Of a stretch of 64,000 nucleotides of DNA, positions 51,655 to 60,483 are shown piece by piece. This DNA is from Oscillospiraceae bacterium (GTDB lineage Bacteria > Bacillota > Clostridia > Saccharofermentanales > Saccharofermentanaceae): the NCBI GenBank assembly GCA_015069205.1, contig SVIZ01000001.1:38957-102956 (forward strand). Direction: 5' to 3'. The number at the start of each line of letters is the position of its first letter. Position 1 is the stretch's first letter. Below the pieces are notes generated by a model. That model searched no databases. It was not told where the DNA came from and worked only from the letters and a program-made list of their open reading frames with translations. Made by a program: the position numbers and the translations under genes.

Positions 51655-51825
51655 AATGAAACACCCCTGAATCAAACTACTGTTTGTATTGTACTACTAC
51701 TTCTAAAATTTCAATGAGTTTTTTCGAAAAAGTAAAAACATGATTTTTCAAAAAGCCCAGACACATGAAAACAGGCCGCATTGGATTAACCAAAGCAGCC
51801 CGTTTATAAGCAAAAGGAGACAAGA

Positions 51826-53322
51826 TTAAACTGTTCTTGCACTTCTGATCTGATACTGACCCTTTCCGGTAACAACGATTTCTTTTGCTTCGATCCCGTT
51901 CATGAACATCTCAGCCTTAGCAGGAACTACGCCATCAACGATCAAGGACCTGATCATACGGTTTCCGAACTCAGTATTTGCGTTTTCATGGATCAACCTT
52001 CTCATCTCATCGCTAACTGATACCGGAACTTCAAACTCATCAGAGATCTCCTTGAGCCTCAAGTCGATTATCCTGTCGATCGCTTCGTAAGAAAGTCGGT
52101 CGTAATCGATCACTGACGTAAACCTTCCGATAAGTTCGTAAGATGCTCCGAGTTCGATCATGTCCTCTCTGGTGATCCTCGAGTAGTGATCGTAATCGCT
52201 ACAGCCACTATCCTGTCCAAATCCGAACTTTGTAACTTTCCTTCTTTGAGCTTTCATCTCTCTAACGACGTTAAAGGACCCCAAACCGATGAACATCGTA
52301 TTGTTTGTATCGATTCCGTCGAGCTCAACGCCTTCGATCGCAAGAAGAAGCTGTCCCTGGATCTGACCATTAACGTTATCGCCATGGCTCGAATGGCAAG
52401 GGATAAGTTTTTTATCGAATTCATCAAGAAACACTATCCCAATACCATTCGGATACGAACTCTTAAGGTCTTTTACGATGAAATTCGTATTTTTGCCAAA
52501 AAATCCCTCACTTGTGATCCGATTGGTATCGATCAGGCTTATCGGAAGCGACGGAATGTACTCCTTGAAGTATTCCTTTATCGCTCTGTAGGTCTCAGTC
52601 TTGCCGCAGCCGGAAGGTGCCGCAAGGATAAAGTTGTTTCTGCTGATCTTCTTACCATCGGCAATACTTTTAATGTACATGTAGATGTTGGTAAGAACGA
52701 TCTTGAGATTTTCCTGCCCTATCACTCTTGAACTTATCGCTTCATAGAAATCGTAATACGTGTTTTCCTTGATCCATTCCCTGATCCATGAAACGTTGTT
52801 TTCGAACAGTTCTTTCCGGTCGACGGGTTTAACGCCAAAAGTCTTTCTAAGCTTCCTTTGTTCATTCGATCCGCTACAAAACATTCCAACAGAATAACCT
52901 GCAACAAGAAACAGTTCTGCCGTATTCTCATCTTCTTGTGTACTGATGTAATAATCATAAGTATAGTAATTGTTAAGATGCGCAAGGAGAGTAGTGATAT
53001 CTGAAGAATGCCTGGATGCAACTCTTCTCGGTGCTACACAAAGAAAACAGTATTGAGCAGAAGGTCCTGAACCGTAACCTGCCTCGCCTTCAGTCTCAGT
53101 CTCAAGTTCTGGAAGCTCAACGCTCTTTATCTCCTTTTTGATCTTTTCAACATCGCCGAAATCACAGCAAAAGATCGCACAAACTTCGATAAGCTCTTCC
53201 TTTTCCACATATACAAGGATCTCGCCGTTCTTATACTTGTCCATTACGGACTTCTTGCTTACTTTCACACGATCCTTGAAGATCTTATATTCACAATGAT
53301 CAAGCTTTTTAAAACGCTTCAT
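51826..53322 (-). CDS. ClpX-like AAA+ ATPase, second copy
   Basis: A 498-aa paralogue of 37305-38807. Walker A APSGCGKT (235-242), pore loop GFFG (273-276), Walker B GIVFLDE (295-301), sensor FIGLGSF, FGFG at 366-369 in the IGF-loop position, and LIGRFTSV. N-terminal ~190 residues correspond to the same unique domain (start MKRFKKLDHCEYKIF versus IEYKIYENG in copy A). It is inverted relative to cassette B and is last in an operon with a lipoprotein and a membrane protein. AGAAGGAG precedes ATG. Confidence 0.85.
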   Translation of the reverse strand: MKRFKKLDHCEYKIFKDRVKVSKKSVMDKYKNGEILVYVEKEELIEVCAIFCCDFGDVEKIKKEIKSVELPELETETEGEAGYGSGPSAQYCFLCVAPRRVASRHSSDITTLLAHLNNYYTYDYYISTQEDENTAELFLVAGYSVGMFCSGSNEQRKLRKTFGVKPVDRKELFENNVSWIREWIKENTYYDFYEAISSRVIGQENLKIVLTNIYMYIKSIADGKKISRNNFILAAPSGCGKTETYRAIKEYFKEYIPSLPISLIDTNRITSEGFFGKNTNFIVKDLKSSYPNGIGIVFLDEFDKKLIPCHSSHGDNVNGQIQGQLLLAIEGVELDGIDTNNTMFIGLGSFNVVREMKAQRRKVTKFGFGQDSGCSDYDHYSRITREDMIELGASYELIGRFTSVIDYDRLSYEAIDRIIDLRLKEISDEFEVPVSVSDEMRRLIHENANTEFGNRMIRSLIVDGVVPAKAEMFMNGIEAKEIVVTGKGQYQIRSARTV

Positions 53323-53336
53323 GCTGTTGCTCCTTC

Positions 53337-54248
53337 TTAGTCATCAACGAAGCCCACGACTTCTGGTCCTACAAGGTTACCGTTTTCATATCCGGTACCA
53401 TATCCCCAAACAACACCATTCGGGTACTTTGCATAGAAATCTTTGTAAAGATCTTCAGGTACGACCTGCTTTCCGTATGGTTCGTAATCAGAAACGTTCT
53501 TTGAGTGATACTCTGTTCCCGACAATGGCTTGCATACATATTCACGGACTACCGTGATATCTACGGCATCACCATCTTCCCATGCCGTTCCGATGTTCTC
53601 GGTGATATTGCAGCCGCTCACTCTGAACTTTACTCTGATGATCGCAGCTACTGCAGGCTTGGATGTAGGCTCAGGTGTCGGAGTCGGTGTATCCGTAGGC
53701 TTGGGTGCGTTGAAAAGACTGGTATCTGTCGTATACGCGCCGCATTCACACTCACCGTAAGGCGTTCCCGTCTTTGGATCCACATAGGTTTTGTAATTGT
53801 AATCATGCTGATGTGAAGTTTCCGTCGAAACTGCCTGTGTAGAACCAGTCGGTTCTGCGTACGAAGAATCGTTGTTCCCAGAAGAAGCATTTCCACCGGA
53901 AGAAGAACCGCTTCCGGATGAACTTGTTTCGGAAGATGTATTCCTGCTTCCGGAAGGCTTCGGTGTTGCAGTCGGCTTCGGCGTAGAAGTAACAGCCACA
54001 CTTGTCTCATTTACGGCAGTCGTAACATCAGCGTCTTCCTGCTCTTCACTTTCTGATACCACAAAAGATGTCTCAGAAGTATCAGTTGTTGTTTCTTCAG
54101 AAGTTTCTACTGTTACCTCTTCTGTTACGTTCACACTCTCCGTAACAGTCGTTGTTGTCTCAACGAGCACCGCATCATCCGTATCGCATGCTGTAAATGT
54201 AATGGCAGCAACGATAGCTGCAGTGATCACTTTATTAAATCTCTTCAT
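53337..54248 (-). CDS. Thr/Ser/Pro-rich lipoprotein
   Basis: A 303-aa protein. Signal peptide with lipobox TFTAC (residues ~15-19 from ATG 54248), then a low-complexity Thr/Ser/Glu/Val region and Pro-Thr spacer likely spanning the wall, a CECG motif, another PTPTPEP spacer and a C-terminal folded domain of ~95 residues (AAIIRVKFRVSGCNIT). AGGTGA lies 8 nt upstream of the start. It lies 14 bp before the ClpX-like gene and is preceded by element copy 3. Confidence 0.75.
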   Translation of the reverse strand: MKRFNKVITAAIVAAITFTACDTDDAVLVETTTTVTESVNVTEEVTVETSEETTTDTSETSFVVSESEEQEDADVTTAVNETSVAVTSTPKPTATPKPSGSRNTSSETSSSGSGSSSGGNASSGNNDSSYAEPTGSTQAVSTETSHQHDYNYKTYVDPKTGTPYGECECGAYTTDTSLFNAPKPTDTPTPTPEPTSKPAVAAIIRVKFRVSGCNITENIGTAWEDGDAVDITVVREYVCKPLSGTEYHSKNVSDYEPYGKQVVPEDLYKDFYAKYPNGVVWGYGTGYENGNLVGPEVVGFVDD

Positions 54249-54277
54249 AATATCCGTCACCTTTGCTTGTTCTTACC

Positions 54278-54309
54278 TATATGGTGCCGAGTACTTTTAA
54301 AAATCGGAC
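54278..54309 (-). promoter_or_regulatory. Repeated promoter-like element (copy 3)
   Basis: GTCCGATTTTT-N11-GCACCATATA on the minus strand, abutting the stop of the membrane-protein gene and 30 bp upstream of the lipoprotein start. Confidence 0.55.
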
Positions 54310-54735
54310 TTATCCTTTTCTCCTTTTTGCGATATAGACCTTCCCGTGTCCTTCATCGACAACGTTGATCCTGTACTCTTCACGATCAAGTTCGTTTGCA
54401 TCGACTTCATTTCGGTCGAGCACGAATGTGTATCCTGCCTCAACCGCATTATCCCAGTGTTTGATCTGCTGGATTTCGTCGATAAACCCGCCTGAACTCA
54501 TGACCGTCCAGAAAAAGCCGAATATGACCGCAAGCACTGCAAGAAGCAAGAGAAAACCGTTTGCCCGTCTATGGTTATATTTGCAGATAATGTCTTCGAC
54601 ACTATCTGAACAATAGAAATCTTCTGCTGCATCTCTCTTCACGATCCTGAACCATCTGATAGCCAGGACAAAATGGACCAATCCGAACAACAGCATCGGT
54701 ATTCCGCCCCAAAAAGCCGTCATAACATTACTCAT
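54310..54735 (-). CDS. Two-helix membrane protein (141 aa)
   Basis: From ATG 54735, which has GGAGGA 7 nt upstream. Helices at residues ~10-27 (LLFGLVHFVLAIRWF) and ~60-80 (FLLLLAVLAVIFGFFW), followed by a ~55-residue soluble tail (VLDRNEVDANELDREEYRIN). Family unknown. First gene of the operon with the lipoprotein and ClpX-like ATPase, under element copy 4. Confidence 0.7.
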   Translation of the reverse strand: MSNVMTAFWGGIPMLLFGLVHFVLAIRWFRIVKRDAAEDFYCSDSVEDIICKYNHRRANGFLLLLAVLAVIFGFFWTVMSSGGFIDEIQQIKHWDNAVEAGYTFVLDRNEVDANELDREEYRINVVDEGHGKVYIAKRRKG

Positions 54736-54766
54736 GGAATATTCCTCCATCACATTTTCATTTACT

Positions 54767-54798
54767 TATATGGTGCTATTTAACAAGAAAAATCGGAC
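54767..54798 (-). promoter_or_regulatory. Repeated promoter-like element (copy 4)
   Basis: GTCCGATTTTT-N11-GCACCATATA on the minus strand, 32 bp upstream of ATG 54735. Confidence 0.55.
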
Positions 54799-55141
54799 AG
54801 CATTTTCAAAAATTGCACGAAACTATTTAAAAACCAATAATTCCACGCTTATTGCAGAAACAAGGAGTAATAGTCATACTGGAATGAAGAGGAAATCAAG
54901 GCATGATTACAACGCAAATCAAAGTGAGGGGTTTTATTTGGCAAAGACATATTATTGGTATTACAGAGATGTTCTTCTTTCGGTGATGACAGTTTCTGAT
55001 GGAGCAGTGCGCATCAACAACATTACTGATGAATATAGGCATTGCATACCTTTCAACAATCCCGAAATTAATTGCTATAAAAAGCATTATTCAACAGCAC
55101 GACGAATCTGGAGATGATGATGAAAAAAGTTTCTTCCCTTA

Positions 55142-55192
55142 AGATTAGGGTATTGTTAAATATCCTATTCTCTGTTATGCGTAGTATAACAA
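55142..55192 (-). repeat. Double-hairpin element (copy 1, orphan)
   Basis: Hairpin 1 arms AGATTAGGGTATT/AATATCCTATTCT (11 of 13 paired) with loop GTTA; hairpin 2 CTGTTAT-GCGTAGT-ATAACAA. Same layout as copies at 62272 and 63949, but no convincing gene follows on the minus strand. Confidence 0.6.
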
Positions 55193-55216
55193 CGCATTTT
55201 CTTGGTAAGGTTCGGC

Positions 55217-55245
55217 ATCAAAAAGCCCCTGATTTCTCAGAGGCC
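55217..55245 (-). terminator. Rho-independent terminator
   Basis: On the minus strand GCCTCTGA-GAAA-TCAGGGGC (one G-U) followed by TTTTTGATG. Confidence 0.7.
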
Positions 55246-55365
55246 GTTAGTATATTTAATTCCTGATTTTACCCTCTAACGAGCCATGGATCAGATAACA
55301 AAGAATTTCATCGCACATAATGTATGTGATGTTCAATAGTAAAATTCCTTTCTTGAACACTCTCT

Positions 55366-55398
55366 AAAAAGATCCAAAGGCTTTCTGCTTTGGACCTT
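55366..55398 (-). terminator. Terminator of zinc-ribbon operon
   Basis: TCCAAAG and CTTTGGA form the stem core, with TTTTTAGAGAG following on the minus strand, 43 bp after the Cys-rich gene. Confidence 0.7.
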
Positions 55399-55440
55399 TT
55401 ACTTTGCTAACAATAAGAGCTTAGAAAAACGACATAAATA

Positions 55441-55617
55441 TCAATACTTGCTTATAAAGTGATCACAATAACAAGGATCACAGTATCCTCTATAGTAATC
55501 GCACCAAACTTGACTTCCTTGACCGCCATTCATATATTTGCAGTTATAGCAACTATAATCTTCAAAGTGTAAATCGTTAGGAAGCACAACTTCCTTTCTC
55601 AGTTCTTTATTTTCCAT
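55441..55617 (-). CDS. Cys-rich small protein (58 aa)
   Basis: ATG at 55617 follows AAGGAGG by 5 nt. The 58-aa product starts MENKELRKEVVLPNDLHFED and has six cysteines (23, 26, 39, 46, 49, 51) in SCYNCKYM, VWCDYYRGYC and DPCYCDHF, a likely zinc knuckle. It lies 10 bp after the JAMM gene stop and ends the operon. Too short for usual gene calling but well supported. Confidence 0.7.
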   Translation of the reverse strand: MENKELRKEVVLPNDLHFEDYSCYNCKYMNGGQGSQVWCDYYRGYCDPCYCDHFISKY

Positions 55618-55627
55618 AAGAGCCTCC

Positions 55628-56038
55628 TTAATTAACTATTTTGAAATCAACGCACTTTACACAATCATTACTAACCACGTACCACAGAATCTTCTGCTCC
55701 TTGATAAGATATATTGGCATCAGAACACTGGATAACATATTCATATCAAGTATCTTGCGTGCCATCTTAATATCTTTTGGGGATAAAATATCGGAAATAG
55801 TATGGCTGTGTATAATTCCTCTGAATTTAATCTGTTCCTTGTCCCAATAGCTTAATTGCTGTCGTAAATCATCAACATTTGGGACATACTCATTAGCACT
55901 TGACCTCCTTCCTTTATCAAAATAAAAACTATCTAGAATGCCCTCATTGCTTTTACTACCGATTAATCCACCGGATTCATTATCAACAGATCCCAATGAC
56001 TTATATATTTCATCAAGTGTGTGCTGACAAATAAGCAT
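55628..56038 (-). CDS. JAMM/MPN (Mov34-type) metalloprotease-like protein
   Basis: A 136-aa protein with ESGGLIGS (the Glu), then IIHSHTISDILSPKDI, giving H-x-H and S-x-x-D of the JAMM zinc motif with a spacing one residue shorter than usual. JAMM proteins cleave isopeptide or peptide bonds near ubiquitin-like or C-terminal Gly tails, or Cys adducts. No ubiquitin-like partner is visible here. I chose ATG 56038; GTG 56056 and TTG 56074 are possible and would overlap the previous gene. Confidence 0.75.
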   Translation of the reverse strand: MLICQHTLDEIYKSLGSVDNESGGLIGSKSNEGILDSFYFDKGRRSSANEYVPNVDDLRQQLSYWDKEQIKFRGIIHSHTISDILSPKDIKMARKILDMNMLSSVLMPIYLIKEQKILWYVVSNDCVKCVDFKIVN

Positions 56039-56063
56039 GTTAACAGCATCTCCCACATTATTC

Positions 56064-58922
56064 CTAATTATCAATTCTGACCCACATTACAGGACGCACA
56101 CCAATACTTTCGTGTATTTTTGTGCCGTATTCAGAGTTAATACTTCCGGTAGTATAAACATCTATTGCATTACATGCTTCAAAGCTATCTTCGGTAGAAT
56201 CCATGTCCTTATCCCTGGATGTTCTTAACCACCACGCACCCAAACATTTTCTATCTTCATCTGAAGCAAACAAAGCGTTTGCTTCCTCAACAGACAGTAA
56301 GAAAACTTTATCGACGGTATCTTTTCCGCCAATGTATTCTTGTAAGAATTTAGTTTTATTATTTGTAATGTTGTGCTCAACGATGCGTGCTACCTCATCA
56401 TCATTGAAATATTGCTGCAAAAAATCATTATTTAACCATTTTCGAATATCACTGGATTCCCACGAAGAATAGAACTTGTCCTCATCATTACTAAAGGCTT
56501 TTCTTCGAATCAAATCACTAGTAATAATCATCAACTGGTTGTTTTCTTTTTTTATTACACGCCACTTTATTGCCCCAAGAAACTCATTAAATCCAAACGT
56601 AAACTCCTGACCAACATCGAGATGATTGAGTTCAGGTGTTTGAATCGAACCTAACCGTTCTTGTCTTTTCAAAATGTTCGTGTTTATGCATATGCAGGGA
56701 CGAACAACAATGTCCGCTCCATAACCATCATGTCTTGTGCTCTGATTAACTTCATAAGTAAAATTAGGATTCCACTCCCCTTTATAGTTAGTGGTCGCGG
56801 CACTAATGGATGCCTCATTCTGCTGCTTGCCTGGAGATCTCAACCAATAAGCATCATTTACCATATTGTCAACTGATAAGATTTTTTTCTTCTTATCACT
56901 TGAGCAATAGTACCTCAATTCATCAATCGATAAACAAAACACCTTGTCAACAGTATCATTACCGCCTGATGTTCCATAGAAAGGATTGTTTCTATTGATT
57001 ACTTTTGTTGGAGCCAGTAATTCTCTTTCTTTATCGGAGAATCTTTCAATAAATGTTTCGTTTAGCCATTTTCGCAACGTACAAGATTCCCAAGTAACAG
57101 GCGCATTTGTATTATTATATGTAAGCAGGTCAGCATCACTGTTTTTCCATTTCTTTTTATATTGAAGCTTATCGCGATCAGAAAGAATCGCAAATATATA
57201 TCCATTGTTTATATTTAATACATTCCATCTATATCTACCTAAGCCACCGAAGTAGAATTCATCATCCTCATGGAGAAATGGAAGTTCAGCAAGATTCAAT
57301 TGTTCAAATTGAACTTCTTGTTCGTATACACGAATAAAATTGCTTCCATCCCCAGTTTCTCCGCATCCCGGACACGTGATTTTCTTTGTAGCATTGCTAA
57401 TTGGTATTCTTTTGTGGCACATGTAGCAAAGCCCCATATTGCTATTGGCTTTTTGGGGAACTGTCAAGGGATCGTCTGCACTTGATGCGATTTCTGTAGT
57501 AACATGATCTACGTTCTCCACAGCTTGACCACATTTACGACAGAATTTATCTCCACTATTAAGTTCAGAGCCGCACTTTTTGCAAGTCAATAAATCTGGC
57601 TGTGTTGGATCCTCAAGCTTTATCCACATTGCAGGCCTAATACCAACATATCCATCATATCCGGATACACCCTTGACCTCGCCTGTATAGTCAATATTCT
57701 TAACAGAATATGAATTTGTTGTGGTTCGAAGCATCCAATTGCACTTTTCACAACACCTTTCATCATTGTCATGAAAATATATCTTTGCTTCTTCCTCTGA
57801 TAATAAAAACACCTTATCTTCAGTGTCATGTGCTTCTACAATAGAATCATCATACTTTTTAACGTTGTCATTATGAATATTAGAGACAATCACTCTTTTT
57901 CTCTCATCTTCCGAAAGAAACATATTCAAAAAATCTTCATTTAGCCATTTTCTAATACCACTATTTTCCCATAGAGGAATATAATCTGAGTCTTCATGCT
58001 TTTTATCGAAAGGCAAAAGTCTAAAAATCGAATCGGTAATTATAAGAACCTTTTTGTCCTTAACATCAATTACTCTCCACTTTATCGGGCCCCTGTTAGG
58101 GTCAAATCCAATCTCAAGATCGTCGCCTATCACATAGTTCGATTTAATGTCAGAATCAGATTCTTTTTTGTATCTCTGAATACCAGATGTATCGATCCAT
58201 ATTACCGGACGAGTACGCGGTACATCAAATCCCTTCTTGTTAACCTCTTCACCAATAACATCAATTCCGTTGCTATAGAATGAGGCTGCATAATTACTGT
58301 AACCTGGTGTTCTAAGCCACCATTTTTCTTTTGTATCATTTGCGTTTACTATTTGTGAAGCTTCGCTTTCAGACAATATGAAAACTTTATCAATCGTCGA
58401 ATCGCCACCACTCGTTCCGAATACACTGTTAGCGTCGCAAACTATTTCTGTACTAATTATACGGTTACGTTCTTCTTTGGAAAAAGCAGCGTAAATAAAC
58501 TCTTCGTTCAGAAATCTCCTAAGGGAACATGTTTCCCAAGTTGAAGGAACATATTCCTCGTTAAACTGTTGGTTATCTAAATATGCGTTATATTTGCCCT
58601 GACAAATTGCTTCTACTTTCCCTTCGGCAGACTCTATAATTTTCCATTGTAAGCGATTCCACCCGATTCGTCCAAAGCAGAATACGTCGCCTTTTTTCAC
58701 ATCTGCTAGGTTTTCTATATTTAATCGTGCTGAAGCTGGATCAGATGCTCTGAGATAATCCAAATCCCAAAATGTTTTACAGCCGCACTTATTACATTCC
58801 ATTTCTCCTTTAGCAGTATCAACAATAAGCCGTGTTCCGCAGTGCATGCACCATATTGTATTTTCATCAGGAGCCTTGTTTATTACCACATTATCAACAT
58901 GCTCATTATTTGTATTTTCCAT
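56064..58922 (-). CDS. Zinc-ribbon protein with four DUF6273 domains
   Basis: A 952-aa protein. Order: zinc ribbon (~24-50; CMHCG, CNKCG), DUF6273 domain 1 (~70-245), domain 2 (~265-440), a KKCGSELNSGDKFCRKCG ribbon (~447-470), a CYMCH/CPGCG ribbon (~500-530), domain 3 (~545-755) and domain 4 (~770-950). Each DUF6273 has WESC/WESS-xx-RKWLN, DKVFLLSxxEA and WLRTPG/WWLRT blocks and ends RPVMWI. The family is common in gut bacteria with unproven role, possibly ligand or glycan recognition. ATG 58922 is preferred since GGGAGG is 7 nt upstream. Confidence 0.82.
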   Translation of the reverse strand: MENTNNEHVDNVVINKAPDENTIWCMHCGTRLIVDTAKGEMECNKCGCKTFWDLDYLRASDPASARLNIENLADVKKGDVFCFGRIGWNRLQWKIIESAEGKVEAICQGKYNAYLDNQQFNEEYVPSTWETCSLRRFLNEEFIYAAFSKEERNRIISTEIVCDANSVFGTSGGDSTIDKVFILSESEASQIVNANDTKEKWWLRTPGYSNYAASFYSNGIDVIGEEVNKKGFDVPRTRPVIWIDTSGIQRYKKESDSDIKSNYVIGDDLEIGFDPNRGPIKWRVIDVKDKKVLIITDSIFRLLPFDKKHEDSDYIPLWENSGIRKWLNEDFLNMFLSEDERKRVIVSNIHNDNVKKYDDSIVEAHDTEDKVFLLSEEEAKIYFHDNDERCCEKCNWMLRTTTNSYSVKNIDYTGEVKGVSGYDGYVGIRPAMWIKLEDPTQPDLLTCKKCGSELNSGDKFCRKCGQAVENVDHVTTEIASSADDPLTVPQKANSNMGLCYMCHKRIPISNATKKITCPGCGETGDGSNFIRVYEQEVQFEQLNLAELPFLHEDDEFYFGGLGRYRWNVLNINNGYIFAILSDRDKLQYKKKWKNSDADLLTYNNTNAPVTWESCTLRKWLNETFIERFSDKERELLAPTKVINRNNPFYGTSGGNDTVDKVFCLSIDELRYYCSSDKKKKILSVDNMVNDAYWLRSPGKQQNEASISAATTNYKGEWNPNFTYEVNQSTRHDGYGADIVVRPCICINTNILKRQERLGSIQTPELNHLDVGQEFTFGFNEFLGAIKWRVIKKENNQLMIITSDLIRRKAFSNDEDKFYSSWESSDIRKWLNNDFLQQYFNDDEVARIVEHNITNNKTKFLQEYIGGKDTVDKVFLLSVEEANALFASDEDRKCLGAWWLRTSRDKDMDSTEDSFEACNAIDVYTTGSINSEYGTKIHESIGVRPVMWVRIDN

Positions 58923-58946
58923 TATCATGCCTCCCTATTAGACACA

Positions 58947-60431
58947 TCACTCAACATAAACTATATTTCCATATCGATCTTGCTTGTATCTAGAAAAAAC
59001 TACCTTCAATTCATCATTCCACATGTTTCTCGTAATATAAGCTGATGAAAACTTCAATATATCTATAGCAGCATTAATATTTCCATCTAGCCTTGCTATA
59101 GTAGACATACAAATGGCTGAACGTAAAAAGATGCCTTCATCCATGACATCCTTTTCAGAATTCAAATATGTAGAATCTTTACAAGCATCATTCCATGTTC
59201 TAACAAGTTCCTGATAATTGTTGTGAGCGTAGTACATCAAGCCTCTTAGCAGTTTGGTGCGTGTTTGCTCTTCTGGAACAGGGGGTTGCAAGACATTTAA
59301 GGCTCTTCCATAGCCATTGTTGTATGCCAAATAGTACTTAATTCCTTCGGATTCCTTATCAGCAGAATTGTTAAATCCAAACTGTTCTATTGTAAAGTAG
59401 TGACGTGCAACCTTATATCTGACATCAGCAAACAACTTTTTGGCGAAATCATCTTTTGAATAATCTAATGCAGGATTAATTTGCGCAGATAACATCAAAT
59501 TATAGGCCTGTTGCATGAGCTCGACTCCGCATGGAGAAATGATTGGACCATGATTGTCAAATACATCACCTAAGGATCTATACAAGTTCGAAAGCAACAT
59601 ACATAATTGGTATGCGTAAATATCCTTACCACTACGGGCATATGTAATAGCCCAAGCAAAGAAACCAAAATCAGGCCTTTTTGAATCTTTTCTTATAGCT
59701 TCAATATACTCCTGCTTAGAAGCATAGTGTTCACGCGGATTATAGATAAGATGATCTGTTTTATCCCAATCATCGGGGGAAGACTCATCATAAATAAATA
59801 GACTAAAGCTTTCAAAAGAGCCACCTTTTTTAGAAGCAGCTTCGCATGCATATACAGCTGCTAAACCTACTATTGAATTCTGCCTTGCAAGCCTAATCAT
59901 TTGATCGCTGGGATAATTTATACCTGACTTGTCAAAGCTGTTTGTTGCCAATAGAACTTTTAGAACTGCAGCACTCTTATCTAAGTCAGCCTTTACCAAC
60001 TCAGCTATATTTGAACCACAATTAATACATTTAGCGTTCAACGGATTAGTCGCTTCACGACATACCGGACATCTAACTGTATCAACATGATATCCACACT
60101 TATTACAGTTTATAATATCATCAGCAAGGACATCTCCACAGTTAAGGCATATGTTAGTTAATTTATGTGCCTTATTATCTTCATGAGAGCTATTGTCCTC
60201 ATTTGTGGTAGAAGCTGCAGTATTGCTTGTTAACGATGTATGTAAATCATTATTATTAGTAGATCCATTTATTGAATTGCCACATTTCCAACAAAACTTA
60301 TCTCCATCCTTAAGAGGTGAACCGCATTTTTCGCATGTATTAGGCACTGCTACTTTTAACGGCGCACCGCACTTACGACAGAACTTATCAACTTCTTTGA
60401 CCTCTGTACCACATTTGTTACAATAAGGCAT
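58947..60431 (-). CDS. Multi-zinc-ribbon protein with TPR/Sel1-like helical domain
   Basis: A 494-aa protein from ATG 60431 (GGAGGT 7 nt upstream). Four zinc ribbons: CNKCGTEVKEVDKFCRKCG, CEKCGSPLKDGDKFCWKCG, CLNCG/CNKCG and CPVC/CINCG within the first ~140 residues. A long helical region (~150-490) follows, resembling Sel1/TPR repeats (YQLCMLLSNLYRSLGDVF; LRGLMYYAHNNYQELVRTW). No membrane segment. Likely a scaffold. Part of the operon 62230 to 55441. Confidence 0.75.
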   Translation of the reverse strand: MPYCNKCGTEVKEVDKFCRKCGAPLKVAVPNTCEKCGSPLKDGDKFCWKCGNSINGSTNNNDLHTSLTSNTAASTTNEDNSSHEDNKAHKLTNICLNCGDVLADDIINCNKCGYHVDTVRCPVCREATNPLNAKCINCGSNIAELVKADLDKSAAVLKVLLATNSFDKSGINYPSDQMIRLARQNSIVGLAAVYACEAASKKGGSFESFSLFIYDESSPDDWDKTDHLIYNPREHYASKQEYIEAIRKDSKRPDFGFFAWAITYARSGKDIYAYQLCMLLSNLYRSLGDVFDNHGPIISPCGVELMQQAYNLMLSAQINPALDYSKDDFAKKLFADVRYKVARHYFTIEQFGFNNSADKESEGIKYYLAYNNGYGRALNVLQPPVPEEQTRTKLLRGLMYYAHNNYQELVRTWNDACKDSTYLNSEKDVMDEGIFLRSAICMSTIARLDGNINAAIDILKFSSAYITRNMWNDELKVVFSRYKQDRYGNIVYVE

Positions 60432-60483
60432 TTTACCTACCTCCAAATTTCCTTAGCACTCTTGTTTATGGGGTTCAGACATT

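Larger units (their letters stand above)
54799..55440. other. 640-bp stretch without a supported gene
   Basis: A plus-strand open frame (about 54884-55117) lacks a ribosome site and is not accepted. The stretch holds an orphan copy of the double-hairpin element (55142-55192), two minus-strand terminators (55217-55245 and 55366-55398) and small inverted repeats (CACATA-ATG-TATGTG near 55310). Two successive terminators suggest a short transcript between 55250 and 55360. Confidence 0.5.

Noticed and set aside
53872..54300. Val/Ser-rich plus-strand open frame
   Set aside because: Antisense of the low-complexity part of the lipoprotein; no ribosome site.
54884..55117. Plus-strand frame of ~77 aa
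   Set aside because: No ribosome site or recognisable domain; overlapping frames look equally likely.
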